NCBI GenBank assembly: GCA_002389675.1 | Contig: DGQF01000019.1 | Location: 100,518 to 164,517, forward strand | Reading direction: 5' to 3' | DNA: 64,000 bases | Source: Gammaproteobacteria bacterium UBA4421 | GTDB lineage: Bacteria > Pseudomonadota > Gammaproteobacteria > Pseudomonadales > Azotimanducaceae | In this document: positions 1 to 9,349 of the stretch, in pieces | How positions within the stretch are numbered: position 1 is the first letter of the stretch | Layout: the number at the start of each line of letters is the position of its first letter | Program-made: the position numbers and the translations under genes | Notes under the pieces: model-generated | The model's database searches: none | What the model was told of the DNA's origin: nothing | The model's input: the letters and a program-made list of their open reading frames with translations, nothing else

Positions 1-2
1 GC

Positions 3-689
3 GCGGTTGTGGTCGTAACAGATATTCAGGAATCTGCAGGGCAAGCCTGTGTTGCGGCGATCCACGCCAATCAAGGTGAAGGTCAGTTCATACATCATGA
101 TGTCACTGTTGAATCCGAATGGGAGGTTGTGGTCGCGCAGACGGTGCGCCACTACGGTGGTTTACATATTTTGGTCAACAACGCCGGCATAGGCATAGGC
201 GGCAGCATCGTTGACATGACGCTCGCCGACTGGCAGCGCCAGCAGGCGATCAACTTGGAGGGTGTTTTTTTGGGCGTAAAGCACTCGATACCCGCAATGC
301 GTGAGACTGGCAATGGCGCGATCATCAACATGTCTTCCGTTGCCGGTCTAAAAGGTTCTGCAAATTTGGCGGCATACAATGCCACCAAGGGCGGGGTGCG
401 CCTGTTTACAAAAGGCGTCGCTTTGGAATGCACGCAATCGGGGTGGCCAATCCGCGTAAACTCAATCCACCCTGGGATCATTGATACGCCAATATGGACT
501 AAGGTCAATGCAGAAATGCTCAACGGCGAGAATGCAATTGATGTTGAGGGCATGGCGCAGTTGGGTGTTCCCATGGGAAAACCTGGCTCACCAGAGGACA
601 TCGCGTCGGGGGTCCTATTTCTGGCCAGCGATGAAGCCGCTTATATCACTGGAACCGAGCTGGTCATCGACGGCGGTATCTGCGCATGA
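3..689 (+). CDS. SDR family NAD(P)-dependent oxidoreductase, 5'-truncated by window edge
   Basis: Short-chain dehydrogenase/reductase that probably oxidises or reduces a secondary alcohol/ketone with NAD(P)(H). The open frame runs off the left edge, so the N-terminal Rossmann glycine motif is missing; the visible part begins in the second beta strand, which ends with the acidic residue of VVTDI typical of NAD-preferring enzymes. Counting from the GTG at 9, NNAG lies at residues 57-60, the catalytic Ser at about 109-110 (NMSS), and the YxxxK pair at Y123/K127. The C-terminus reads TGTELVIDGG, as in classical SDRs of about 250 residues, so only about 25 residues are lost. It converges with the RNase J-like gene, leaving a 4-nt gap. 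The substrate cannot be told from sequence. Confidence 0.9.
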   Translation, partial: AVVVVTDIQESAGQACVAAIHANQGEGQFIHHDVTVESEWEVVVAQTVRHYGGLHILVNNAGIGIGGSIVDMTLADWQRQQAINLEGVFLGVKHSIPAMRETGNGAIINMSSVAGLKGSANLAAYNATKGGVRLFTKGVALECTQSGWPIRVNSIHPGIIDTPIWTKVNAEMLNGENAIDVEGMAQLGVPMGKPGSPEDIASGVLFLASDEAAYITGTELVIDGGICA

Positions 690-693
690 GGCT

Positions 694-2043
694 TCAACGG
701 CGGGCTAGCCTACCTACACGCGCTGCCGCCCGGCGTATACCCGGCTGGGGTGCCAACATAAAAAGATCCCCGTTAGTTCCCAGCATTTGCTTCGGGACAC
801 AGGCCGCCTTCGCCACCTGAGCATTGGCCTGCATATGGGGAACCTCCCCGTGAACCGGTATTGCAATCTGCGGCTTGATCCAGCGATACATATCTGCCAA
901 CTCATCTGACGCAGGATGGCCCGAAGCATGGATCGGCCGACGGCTATCATCATCACATACTACCTGCAGACCTTTTTGTTCGAACTGAGCGATCAAGCCT
1001 TCTACCACGACTTCGTTGCCTGGAATCACGCGCGAACTCAACAGCAGCATATCACCGGCTTGCAAAGTTAAATCCGGGTGACTATCTGCTACTAATTTGC
1101 GCAGCGCCGTACGCGGCTCACCTTGGCTTCCTGTGGCTATCGCCAGTACTTCATCTGGCGGCAAATAGCCAAGGTGAGAGGATTGAATCAAGGTCAAATC
1201 GGGATCCCAGATATTCGCTGCAACAGCCGCCTGATAATAATTGTGCAGAGAGCGCCCCAGCAGCGCTGGATAGCGTCCCGCGGCGCGAGCCACCGCTGCC
1301 AATGTCTGCACCCGCGCGATATTACTGCCAAAACAACCAACCACAACGCGACCTCTTGCGGCCGCAATGTGTGCATATAAATTAGGATAAAGCGCTCCCT
1401 CGCTGACGGAGCGCCCCGGTACCAACGCATTGGTGGAATCACAAACCATAGCCAGCACATTTTGTTGCCCGATCCCGCGCAACTGATTTGTATTTATGTT
1501 GTGGCCCACAACGGGGTTATCATCAAGTTTCCAATCACCCGTGTGGAAGACATTACCCACCGGCGTTTGAATAAAAAGGCCCTGAGATTGCGGCGTTGAG
1601 TGTGTCACACCTAACCATTGCACATCAAAAACCCCATAGCGGGCGCTCGTATCGGGCATCACTACATGCACCGGTACCGTTTCAAGCAGACCCGCTTCAG
1701 CCAATTTACGCCGCAAAATTGATGCACAAAATGCGGTGCAGTAGACGGGACATCGCAATCTCGGCCAAAGATCCGCAACGGCACCGACATGATCTTCGTG
1801 CGCATGCGTGATCAGCAGAGCACACAATTGCCCAGCCCGCCCGGCTATAAACTCCGGATCTGGCATCTGCACCCGTGAAATATTGTTCGGCCCTGCTATG
1901 CCCGGCGCGGAAAACGTAATGCCACAGTCCACCATTAACCAGCACCCATCATGGCCATAGAGATTCAGGTTCATGCCGATTTCGCCAGTACCACCCAGTG
2001 GCAAGAACCAGAGATCGTCTTTTGCTGGGGTCATATATTCCAC
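694..2043 (-). CDS. RNase J-like metallo-beta-lactamase nuclease (MBL/beta-CASP)
   Basis: Metallo-beta-lactamase-fold protein of the RNase J/beta-CASP group, which cleaves and trims RNA using two zinc ions. The metal motif HAHEDH is at residues 80-85, preceded by the family-typical PLGGTGEIGMN near residues 15-25. A second histidine lies in HTGDWKLDD, and the beta-CASP region carries SQGE and ASGH. At 449 residues it is shorter than Firmicutes RNase J (about 555), because the C-terminal domain is missing. The start is a GTG; an ATG three codons later (2034) is equally possible. Gammaproteobacteria normally rely on RNase E, so this is an accessory nuclease, or possibly an MBL hydrolase with another role. 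Confidence 0.85.
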   Translation of the reverse strand: MEYMTPAKDDLWFLPLGGTGEIGMNLNLYGHDGCWLMVDCGITFSAPGIAGPNNISRVQMPDPEFIAGRAGQLCALLITHAHEDHVGAVADLWPRLRCPVYCTAFCASILRRKLAEAGLLETVPVHVVMPDTSARYGVFDVQWLGVTHSTPQSQGLFIQTPVGNVFHTGDWKLDDNPVVGHNINTNQLRGIGQQNVLAMVCDSTNALVPGRSVSEGALYPNLYAHIAAARGRVVVGCFGSNIARVQTLAAVARAAGRYPALLGRSLHNYYQAAVAANIWDPDLTLIQSSHLGYLPPDEVLAIATGSQGEPRTALRKLVADSHPDLTLQAGDMLLLSSRVIPGNEVVVEGLIAQFEQKGLQVVCDDDSRRPIHASGHPASDELADMYRWIKPQIAIPVHGEVPHMQANAQVAKAACVPKQMLGTNGDLFMLAPQPGIRRAAARVGRLARR

Positions 2044-2158
2044 TCAGAGCCATCTTTCTTAGGCTGGACACCCCCTTCAAAGGCCTGAGCATAGGTCAGC
2101 GTGTCGACGCTAATAGGATACCCCTAGCGGCTTTGAACACGCTTCTTGCAGTGAAGCT

Positions 2159-3232
2159 TCAAGCATCATTGACGACCACATAACCTTGATCGGGTCGGGC
2201 GCCGTTTAGCACAATATCGTAGACTGCTTTAACGTGTGAGAATCCCTGCTCGTTAATCTGCACCCAGCGATCTACCTGAGCCATAAACCGCTGTGTCGCA
2301 ACCTGAATTTGCTGTTGATAAGCACCGGGGCCTAACGCTTCAGTGCGTTTGACAATTTGACTTGGGGCGAAAAACATTTCTGGTTTAGCGCCCGGTAAAA
2401 CGCCGACTTCCTGAGTGTCTCTTGTTGTCCAGTGAGTAATCCCTACACCACAACTGTTCACGAGCTGTTCCTTCAAGTGATGATGCACCCGACTCAAAAC
2501 CTCTCGGTTGCCCGACATATCAACATATGCAGTTGGCGTTAACGCCAGACGCTCAACCTCGTCATACGTCAAAACCTGATCATATAGACCTGTCATTTCA
2601 ACAAATTCCTTGTTCGCCGCTGAGGTCAAACCAACCACTCGCACTTCCTTGCGGGCCTGCATTTGAAACGCCAAACCAAATGCAGTTTTACTGGATGCGC
2701 TGGCTAAAACAATCGTGCCGGCACCAAAAAATTGGTGCTCGGCAAAGTAGTCATCCAACACAAAGGACGTTGTGAATAAGGGCCTGTAGAGCATGGCGTG
2801 ATTATCTAAACCTGATGGGAAGCCATTATCCTGACTGACGCAGCTGTATTGATTGTAGACCACCGGCAGTGAAGTTCGGTGGGACGAGGCATCTGTAAAC
2901 CCTCGCAAAGACACTTTTTCAGGCTTGACCAACAGCGTTTGCGACATGGGGAAATAACCATAATAACGCTCGCCGGCGACCACTTCCGGATGCTCACTGT
3001 GCGTTACCGTACCTATACCCCAAACCGGAATTCGCCCCCAACTCTCGGGGGCCGGAAAGAAATTCCAATACCCGATCATATCCCCAGCAACCCCGTAAGT
3101 AATGTTATTGGCGGTCACTGCAAAGCGCTCAACACGAATCACCACCTCACCGATGCCCGGCGCCGGCGGCGCCAAGTCCATCATCGTTGTTTGTGTTAGG
3201 TCATTACGCGCAACTAGAAAGTCTTGGGACAT
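2159..3232 (-). CDS. DUF2855 family protein (MDR-like oxidoreductase fold)
   Basis: Protein of 357 residues matching the pattern of the DUF2855 family, which is distantly related to medium-chain dehydrogenases. The N-terminal half has a GroES-like character (IGEVVIRVERFAVTANN, then the GRIPVWGIGTV region). The middle holds a nucleotide-binding-like stretch, IVLASASSKTAFGLAF, at about residues 173-190. No function is established for the family; members are often found near catabolic genes. The start ATG lies 174 bp from the divergent amidohydrolase, so the two could share a control region. The family call comes from sequence resemblance only; the fold assignment is moderate and the substrate unknown. 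Confidence 0.7.
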   Translation of the reverse strand: MSQDFLVARNDLTQTTMMDLAPPAPGIGEVVIRVERFAVTANNITYGVAGDMIGYWNFFPAPESWGRIPVWGIGTVTHSEHPEVVAGERYYGYFPMSQTLLVKPEKVSLRGFTDASSHRTSLPVVYNQYSCVSQDNGFPSGLDNHAMLYRPLFTTSFVLDDYFAEHQFFGAGTIVLASASSKTAFGLAFQMQARKEVRVVGLTSAANKEFVEMTGLYDQVLTYDEVERLALTPTAYVDMSGNREVLSRVHHHLKEQLVNSCGVGITHWTTRDTQEVGVLPGAKPEMFFAPSQIVKRTEALGPGAYQQQIQVATQRFMAQVDRWVQINEQGFSHVKAVYDIVLNGARPDQGYVVVNDA

Positions 3233-3242
3233 GGTCGAAATC

Positions 3243-3309
3243 TGCCTGAAGGATTACTCTGCAGTATAACGCAGGCGAGCGTCATTCTCATATCATCCTG
3301 CTTCAGGCA
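3243..3309. repeat. 9-bp inverted repeat in divergent promoter region
   Basis: TGCCTGAAG at 3243-3251 is repeated exactly inverted as CTTCAGGCA at 3301-3309, with a 49-bp spacer. It lies between the divergent DUF2855 gene (start 3232) and the amidohydrolase (start 3407). It could be an operator pair or part of a leader structure for the leftward gene. The arms are short, so chance is possible. Confidence 0.35.
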
Positions 3310-3406
3310 ACCCCTTGCCATCGCGCCACTCTGCAGCCGGCTAGGCAGACGACGCAAGCGCGGTGTACACTGCTGATTCGACAATTTCTTGTATGAGCAA
3401 AAAACT

Positions 3407-5143
3407 ATGCTGGATTTATTAATCACCAACGCCCAAATTATCGACGGCACCGGACGACCGGCTTATGCAGGCGCCATCGGCATAAAAGCAGGAAAAATTG
3501 CTGCGATCGGAGATGTCAACGAACCCGCCAATGAAACTATTGACGCTGCAGGCCGAGCGGTCTCGCCCGGCTTCATCGACGTACACACGCACTACGATGC
3601 GCAGGTTTTTTGGGATGGCACACTCAGTCCTTCTTGCTATCACGGTGTAACCACTGTATTCGGCGGGTTTTGTGGTTTTAGCATTGCCCCGCTTTCACCG
3701 CAGGCCGCCCCTTATCTCCTGAATATGCTGGCGCGCGTTGAAGGCATGCCGGTCAAAAGTCTGACCGAAGGTGTCCCTTGGGATTGGCAGAGCTTCGCCG
3801 AATATCTTGGCAAGCTTGAGGGTGGCCTTGGTGTTAACGCCGGCTTTATGGCCGGTCACAGCGCCATCCGGCGCGTGGTCATGGGCGAGCGCGCCGTTGG
3901 TGAAGAGGCTACAGATCAAGAGCTACGGGAGATGACCGATCTGCTGCACCGTTGCTTGGAAGAGGGCGCACTGGGTTTCTCGTCAACCATTTCACCAACG
4001 CACAACGATGCTGACGGCCAACCGGTTCCGTCTCGACATGCGTCGCGCGAAGAATTGATTGCCCTAGCGCGAGTCTGCCGCGACCACCCAGGCACTTCAC
4101 TTGAATTTTTGCCTGGGGTTGGCTTTTTCAAAGACGATACCAAACAACTGATGTCAGACCTGTCGACAGCGGCTCAACGCCCCCTGAACTGGAACGTACT
4201 GGCCGCGGGCGACGACTACGTCATGGAAAACCAGCTGTCCGCAACAGATCTCGCGCGCGCCAACGGGGGTGAGGTTCTAGCCCTGACCGTGCCGCAACCC
4301 ATCACCCTACTGATCAATTTACACGCCGGATTTATTTTTGACGCAATGGAAGGCTGGGCCCCACTGTTTCAAATGTCTATTGCGGAGCGCATCGATGCTT
4401 TAAGCGATCCGCAAAACCGTCTGGAGTTAGATCGTAGCGCACGCAACTCGGGCCCAATGCGAAACTTCGCCATTTGGGAGGACCTCACGGTGCACGCCGT
4501 AGTCAATGAGGGCAATCAATCACTCCAAGGGCGAAAAATTGGCGATATTGCGGCAGAACAGGGTAAATCAGCGATCGACACGCTGCTGGATTTGGCGATT
4601 TCGGAAGACCTGCGCACATCATTCATGCCACCACCGGTAGGTGGTGACGAAGCTCTTTGGCAAACACGCGGTAAATTGTGGGCCGACAATCGCACCTTGA
4701 TCGGCGCCTCCGACGCCGGTGCACATCTGGACATGATTGATACCTTTGCGTTCTCGACGCAGGTCTTGAGTAACGGGGTACGTAATTACGGTGTCATCAG
4801 CTTAGAAGCAGCCATTCAACAAATGACTCAAATTCCTGCTGAAACGTTTGGCCTCGTGGATCGCGGCACGCTGAAAGTTGGGTGGAATGCAGATCTGGTC
4901 ATTTTTAATCCCAGCACGGTTGGCTCCTCAAAGGTCTATATGAAAACAGATCTTCCAGGGAACGAACCTCGGGTCTATGCTGATGCCTTTGGCATTGACC
5001 ATGTCTTTGTCAACGGCGTACAAACGATCAAAAATGGCGAGCATACCCAAAACTTGCCCGGAAAGGTTCTCAAATCGGGACAAGACACGGTCACGACCAG
5101 TTTGGATCCCGCTGTACGACACAAAAACCAATACGCCGGCTAG
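3407..5143 (+). CDS. N-acyl-D-amino-acid deacylase-like amidohydrolase (paralogue 1)
   Basis: Metal-dependent amidohydrolase of the D-aminoacylase group, which cleaves amide bonds in N-acyl amino acids or related compounds. Numbered from the ATG at 3407: beta-1 metal motif HTH at residues 60-62, the Cys typical of this group at C89 (GGFCGF), a GHSAIRRVVMG segment at 150-160, and the catalytic/metal Asp at D436 in GASDAGAH. I prefer this ATG to the upstream TTG at 3389 because homologues begin directly with the DLLITNAQ strand. At 578 residues it is somewhat longer than classical D-aminoacylases (about 480-500). Only 3 nt separate it from the double CaiB gene, so the two are surely co-transcribed; the joint substrate is probably an amide whose acid product is then activated. 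The true substrate is unknown. Confidence 0.88.
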   Translation: MLDLLITNAQIIDGTGRPAYAGAIGIKAGKIAAIGDVNEPANETIDAAGRAVSPGFIDVHTHYDAQVFWDGTLSPSCYHGVTTVFGGFCGFSIAPLSPQAAPYLLNMLARVEGMPVKSLTEGVPWDWQSFAEYLGKLEGGLGVNAGFMAGHSAIRRVVMGERAVGEEATDQELREMTDLLHRCLEEGALGFSSTISPTHNDADGQPVPSRHASREELIALARVCRDHPGTSLEFLPGVGFFKDDTKQLMSDLSTAAQRPLNWNVLAAGDDYVMENQLSATDLARANGGEVLALTVPQPITLLINLHAGFIFDAMEGWAPLFQMSIAERIDALSDPQNRLELDRSARNSGPMRNFAIWEDLTVHAVVNEGNQSLQGRKIGDIAAEQGKSAIDTLLDLAISEDLRTSFMPPPVGGDEALWQTRGKLWADNRTLIGASDAGAHLDMIDTFAFSTQVLSNGVRNYGVISLEAAIQQMTQIPAETFGLVDRGTLKVGWNADLVIFNPSTVGSSKVYMKTDLPGNEPRVYADAFGIDHVFVNGVQTIKNGEHTQNLPGKVLKSGQDTVTTSLDPAVRHKNQYAG

Positions 5144-5146
5144 TCG

Positions 5147-7540
5147 ATGCCACACGCGCTTGAGGGGCTCCGGGTACTGGATCTGAGCAGTGGTCCTGCT
5201 GCCGGAATCGCAACCATGATTCTGGCAGATTTTGGGGCCCAAGTGATTGTCGTGGCGCGTCCATCACACAGCACCAAGGATTTGCTCAGCGACTTACCTG
5301 CTGCACCCATGTGGCTGCGCGGCAAACAGCAACTCACGCTTGATCTAGACCATCAAGATGACATAAAACGATTCCACCAGCTGGCTGCCGCCGCTGACGT
5401 GTTGATTTCTAACTGGCGTCCGGCCGCGCTATCGCGCCGCAAGCTCGACTATGACAGGCTCCACCAGCAACACCCACATCTCATCTATTGCCATATCACC
5501 GGTTTTGGCAGTCGCGGCCCAATGGCTAACTGGCCAGCATACGAACATACGATTGCCGCATACAGCGGACGTATGAGTCTGTTCAGCGGCATTGTGGACC
5601 GGCCGGGTCCAGTTTTTTCAGCCGTCCAGGTTGGGATCCACGCCACCGCACAGTCTGCTGCCAGCGGCATCATGGCTGCTCTGCTTGGGCGAAACGATCA
5701 GTCACAAGGGCGACTAATTGAAACCAGCCTGCTGCAGGGTATGCAGCCCTATGAAATGGGGGGCATGATAGGTATGCAGCTCATTGAACAGTTTCCAGAC
5801 CTAGCCCCAATCATCGCCGGCCCGAGCGCTCAAACCCTACCCACACCAAGCTTGTTCTATCATCCAGCACAAGCCGCCGACGGGCGTTGGATGCAGTTTG
5901 GTAACTTACTGCCACATTTATTCGATAACTTTCTGATCGCCACTGATCTCATCGACGTGGTGGCTGATGAAGACTTTAATCCTAAACAACTTTTGCTCGA
6001 TGATGCCGTCAAACAAGAAGCCTTTCGAGCGCGGATGCTGGCGCGTATTCAAGACCGTCCTGCGCACGCTTGGATGGCAGATTTTATCCAAGATGGCGGG
6101 ATTGTCGCTGCGACCTACCAAAGCACTCAGGCCGCCTTGGACGATCCAGATTTGCTTCAAAACGGCCACGTTGTCGAGCGCGAGAATGGCGGCGTGCAGT
6201 TGGGGCCTCTTGCGCAATTGACAACCACACCTGGGCTTCCTGGACCCGACATTATCGATAGCGATACGTGGGCGAAACGCTGGATCGATTCACCAAGAAA
6301 CCAGCCTGATCAAACCACCATCGCATCAACGCAGAGCACACTACCCCTTAAAGGCATACGCGTTATCGAGATTGCCACCATTATTGCTGCACCACTGGGC
6401 GCCGCTTTTCTCGCCGACATGGGCGCGGACGTGATCAAAATAGAGCCGGTTGGCGGAGATCCATTTCGAGGCATGTTAGGCGGACTGGGTGCGGCTCGAG
6501 TCAATGCCGGGAAACGCAGCGTGAGCGTTAATCTAAAAAGCCCACAAGGGTTGCAAGTGGTCATGGATCTGCTGCGCGATGCCGATGTGGTCATCCATAA
6601 TTTTCGGCCGGGTGTACCGGAACGCCTGGGCATAGATTATGCTTCGATCAGCGCTCTGAATCCGCAGATTATCTACCTGCAAAGTAATGGTTACGGCCCC
6701 AGCGGGCCCGGCGCGCACCGACCCAGCACACACCCGGTTCCCGGCGCGGCCTTGGGTGGCGTCCTCTATCAGCTAGGCGGCCAACTCCCTGATACACCAC
6801 AAGCGCTAGACGACGTAAAAATATGGTGTAAACGACTGATGCGGGCCAACGAGCTCAATCCAGATCCCAATACCGCATTGGTTTTGACCACTTCGGTCAT
6901 GCTGGGACTTGTCGCGCGCCAACAAACACATCGTGGCCAACAAATTTATATGGACATGTTAGGCGCCAACGCTTACGCCAACAGCGACGATTTTCTCAAC
7001 TATCCCAGCAAATCACCACGCAGGATGCCGGACGAGAGCCTACACGGGCTATCCCCACTCTACCGTCTCTATGCCTGTGCACAGGACCAATGGGTTTTTT
7101 TGGGACTTAACAGTCCTCGCGACTATCAGAAATTTGCGTCAGTCTTGGCCGCAAAGGATATCTCTAGATTACCCTCGGATCCTGAAGATACGCAGATCGA
7201 ACCGATGCTGAGCCAACTTTTTTTGACCCAAACTGCTGTAAATTGGCAGGCGCTGCTGGGGCATGTCGGCTGTGTTCAAGCAGATCGCGCACCCCCAAAC
7301 ACCTTCTGGACTCAAGACATTCAAGTGGAGTCGCTCAATTTATTAGACGACGTTTTCCATTCCAAATGGGGGCACTACCGCAGACACGGGCCAATGGTGA
7401 TGTTCGACGGTAAGCGCCAGCCACTGGGCGGCCCTCCATTAGCTGGAGAACACAATGAGCAGGTTTTACGACAAATAGGTTATGACGCGGCGGAAATTGA
7501 CGCACTTTATCAAACCTCCGCGCTTTGGCATGAGGCCTGA
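5147..7540 (+). CDS. Tandem CaiB/BaiF (family III) CoA-transferase, two fused domains
   Basis: Two family III CoA-transferase domains in one 797-residue chain (about residues 1-395 and 400-797). Each starts with the typical N-terminal strand (LEGLRVLDLSS; LKGIRVIEIAT). Such enzymes move CoA from an acyl-CoA to a carboxylate through an aspartyl anhydride. Aligned by eye to formyl-CoA transferase (catalytic Asp169 in LGDSNSG), domain 2 keeps an Asp at D573 (NPDPNTA) but domain 1 has Ile164 (VGIHATA). The first half therefore looks catalytically dead and may serve as the structural partner that a homodimer would normally supply. It follows the amidohydrolase with a 3-nt gap, suggesting activation of the released acid. 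Domain assignment is firm; the acceptor is unknown. Confidence 0.9.
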   Translation: MPHALEGLRVLDLSSGPAAGIATMILADFGAQVIVVARPSHSTKDLLSDLPAAPMWLRGKQQLTLDLDHQDDIKRFHQLAAAADVLISNWRPAALSRRKLDYDRLHQQHPHLIYCHITGFGSRGPMANWPAYEHTIAAYSGRMSLFSGIVDRPGPVFSAVQVGIHATAQSAASGIMAALLGRNDQSQGRLIETSLLQGMQPYEMGGMIGMQLIEQFPDLAPIIAGPSAQTLPTPSLFYHPAQAADGRWMQFGNLLPHLFDNFLIATDLIDVVADEDFNPKQLLLDDAVKQEAFRARMLARIQDRPAHAWMADFIQDGGIVAATYQSTQAALDDPDLLQNGHVVERENGGVQLGPLAQLTTTPGLPGPDIIDSDTWAKRWIDSPRNQPDQTTIASTQSTLPLKGIRVIEIATIIAAPLGAAFLADMGADVIKIEPVGGDPFRGMLGGLGAARVNAGKRSVSVNLKSPQGLQVVMDLLRDADVVIHNFRPGVPERLGIDYASISALNPQIIYLQSNGYGPSGPGAHRPSTHPVPGAALGGVLYQLGGQLPDTPQALDDVKIWCKRLMRANELNPDPNTALVLTTSVMLGLVARQQTHRGQQIYMDMLGANAYANSDDFLNYPSKSPRRMPDESLHGLSPLYRLYACAQDQWVFLGLNSPRDYQKFASVLAAKDISRLPSDPEDTQIEPMLSQLFLTQTAVNWQALLGHVGCVQADRAPPNTFWTQDIQVESLNLLDDVFHSKWGHYRRHGPMVMFDGKRQPLGGPPLAGEHNEQVLRQIGYDAAEIDALYQTSALWHEA

Positions 7541-7588
7541 CCCAGCACCATTGAGCTAGCTAGGATCCGCAGGACAAACGACATCCGT

Positions 7589-9232
7589 CTAAGCCGTTAA
7601 AAATGGCCCGTCGACGCACAAACGCCGTCCATCTGGCGCAGCACAGGCACCACATATGCCCACGCCGCACTTGGTTAAATAATCGATTGCACTGAAAATT
7701 TGTGTGTCGTCGCAGAATTTCTTCTGCACGGTTATTGCCGCTTGCACCATCGCTTGCGGCCCGCAGTTATAGAACACTAGCCTCTCCAGCGCAGCCGGCG
7801 CCATCTGCGCCAAATGAACCTCCAGCAGTTCAGTTACACGCCCATGAAAACCTGCACTGCCATCATCGGTTGCAATATATACATCAGCACAATCGCGACA
7901 TTCTTGCTCAAAATACAATCGATCCGCGCTGCGTGCACCAACAAAAATATCAGCACCCCCATAATCGCGCGCCAATTGATAAACGGCCGCCAGTCCAGTA
8001 CCGCCCGCAACTGCAATCACCTTGCGTTGGTCACCTGGTAGGGCCGGTTGCCCATGGGGGCCCCTGACATAAGCTTGTGTACCAACGGGCAATGTCATCA
8101 ATGCCTGTGTGAATTCACCTACGTCTATCACCACCAGTGAAAAAGGGTCATCCGTGAGCGCCGAAAAAGGTTTTTCTCCAAGGCCGGGCACCCACAGAAA
8201 AATAAACTCACCCGCTTGTATGTCTATCTTGTGGTCAAATTTGAGAATGACGATATCGTCAGCAACTCGTTCACGCTCAATCAACGTGACAGGGGTAAAG
8301 TGCATATCCACATCGTATTGAATCTGGCGTTCACTCAAATTGGTAGACTCCGCCAGATCTTGCTCAAGGGCTGCAAAGTAAGACCCTATCTCGGGCGATG
8401 TCATGCCCACCAAGGCAGAACCCACCCCAAATAAACTTGCTCCGGCTGCCTGATACGCACGGACATCATCCGCACAGCTTATCCCACCGCATGCGATAAC
8501 CGGCACATCAACCGCGGCGGTCATTTCTCGCAAGCATTTTAGACCAATCGGCAATACACCCTTGCCCGACATTCCCCCCAACTCGTTGCTCAACACCGCA
8601 TGCCCGTGCGCACTAAAGTAGCCAGGACCAACTGTGTTGATTGCGCACAACGCGTCAGCACCGGCCAACACCGCCGCCTGCGCAATCTTGGTAATGTCTG
8701 CACCATTGGGGGTGAGCTTCGGCACGACAGGAATATCAACTGCCGCTTTGACGGCCGCGACAATGGCGTAGACTAAATCGGGATCTTGTCCCATTGCCAT
8801 GCCATAACCCTTGGCGTGCGGGCATGACAAGTTCAGCTCGAGCCCATCTGAATAGGGCGCCAACAGTTTGGCCACCGCGACAAATTCCTCAACACTCCCA
8901 CCGAAAATTGACGTCAGTAAAAACCGGTCTGCGGGAACCGTTAACTGCGCAAAAGCCTCTGCCGAGGCATGCGCACCTGGATTGGTCAGCCCCACGGCAT
9001 TGACGAAACATCCCGGTGCATACTGGCTCAAAATGGGCTCCCGGTAACCCAAGCGGGGCTCCAGGCCAATACTTTTTGTGGTCATAACCCCCACTTGGGG
9101 CACATGACTAAACACGTATTGCATAATCGGAACCGCAGTAGCAATGATGCCAGAGGGAATAGTGAACGGACCGGATATAGCTTTACCTAAAAAAGTTGCG
9201 TTTGGCGTTGTACTCAAGAGGCCTGGTCCCAC
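7589..9232 (-). CDS. Fused dihydroorotate dehydrogenase B-like protein (PyrD-PyrK fusion)
   Basis: A 547-residue fusion. Residues 1-300 form a class 1 dihydroorotate dehydrogenase barrel, with the class 1B-type catalytic Cys at C137 (NLSCPHAKGYG) and FMN motifs (IACGGI, GVGSALVG). Residues about 310-547 form a PyrK-like ferredoxin-reductase unit with an FAD/NAD region (KVIAVAGGTGLAAVY) and a 2Fe-2S site made by C522, C527, C530 and C539. In class 1B enzymes these are two separate subunits that send electrons to NAD. Gammaproteobacteria normally use a quinone-linked class 2 PyrD, so this may be an accessory or dihydropyrimidine-type enzyme. The start is a GTG with a weak ribosome site, so a slightly different N-terminus is possible. 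Confidence 0.85.
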   Translation of the reverse strand: MGPGLLSTTPNATFLGKAISGPFTIPSGIIATAVPIMQYVFSHVPQVGVMTTKSIGLEPRLGYREPILSQYAPGCFVNAVGLTNPGAHASAEAFAQLTVPADRFLLTSIFGGSVEEFVAVAKLLAPYSDGLELNLSCPHAKGYGMAMGQDPDLVYAIVAAVKAAVDIPVVPKLTPNGADITKIAQAAVLAGADALCAINTVGPGYFSAHGHAVLSNELGGMSGKGVLPIGLKCLREMTAAVDVPVIACGGISCADDVRAYQAAGASLFGVGSALVGMTSPEIGSYFAALEQDLAESTNLSERQIQYDVDMHFTPVTLIERERVADDIVILKFDHKIDIQAGEFIFLWVPGLGEKPFSALTDDPFSLVVIDVGEFTQALMTLPVGTQAYVRGPHGQPALPGDQRKVIAVAGGTGLAAVYQLARDYGGADIFVGARSADRLYFEQECRDCADVYIATDDGSAGFHGRVTELLEVHLAQMAPAALERLVFYNCGPQAMVQAAITVQKKFCDDTQIFSAIDYLTKCGVGICGACAAPDGRRLCVDGPFLTA

Positions 9233-9349
9233 TGTTGATCTGAGAAAACACTATTCTACTCCCACCCTTCTCCCCAACCAAGCTGGAAGCTCAGCAATCG
9301 CCAATCACCCACAGCTGCGCTGAGTCAAAAGCGCAGGTGCAGCGTTTAT

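Noticed and set aside
152..601. Long open frame antisense to the SDR gene
   Set aside because: Lies wholly over a gene with a full catalytic motif set; its own composition is not protein-like.
5918..6217. Antisense frame within the double CaiB gene
   Set aside because: Covered by a gene whose two domains are both recognisable.
7541..7588. AGCTAGCT-type palindrome between convergent genes
   Set aside because: Too short and without a U-tract to call a terminator.
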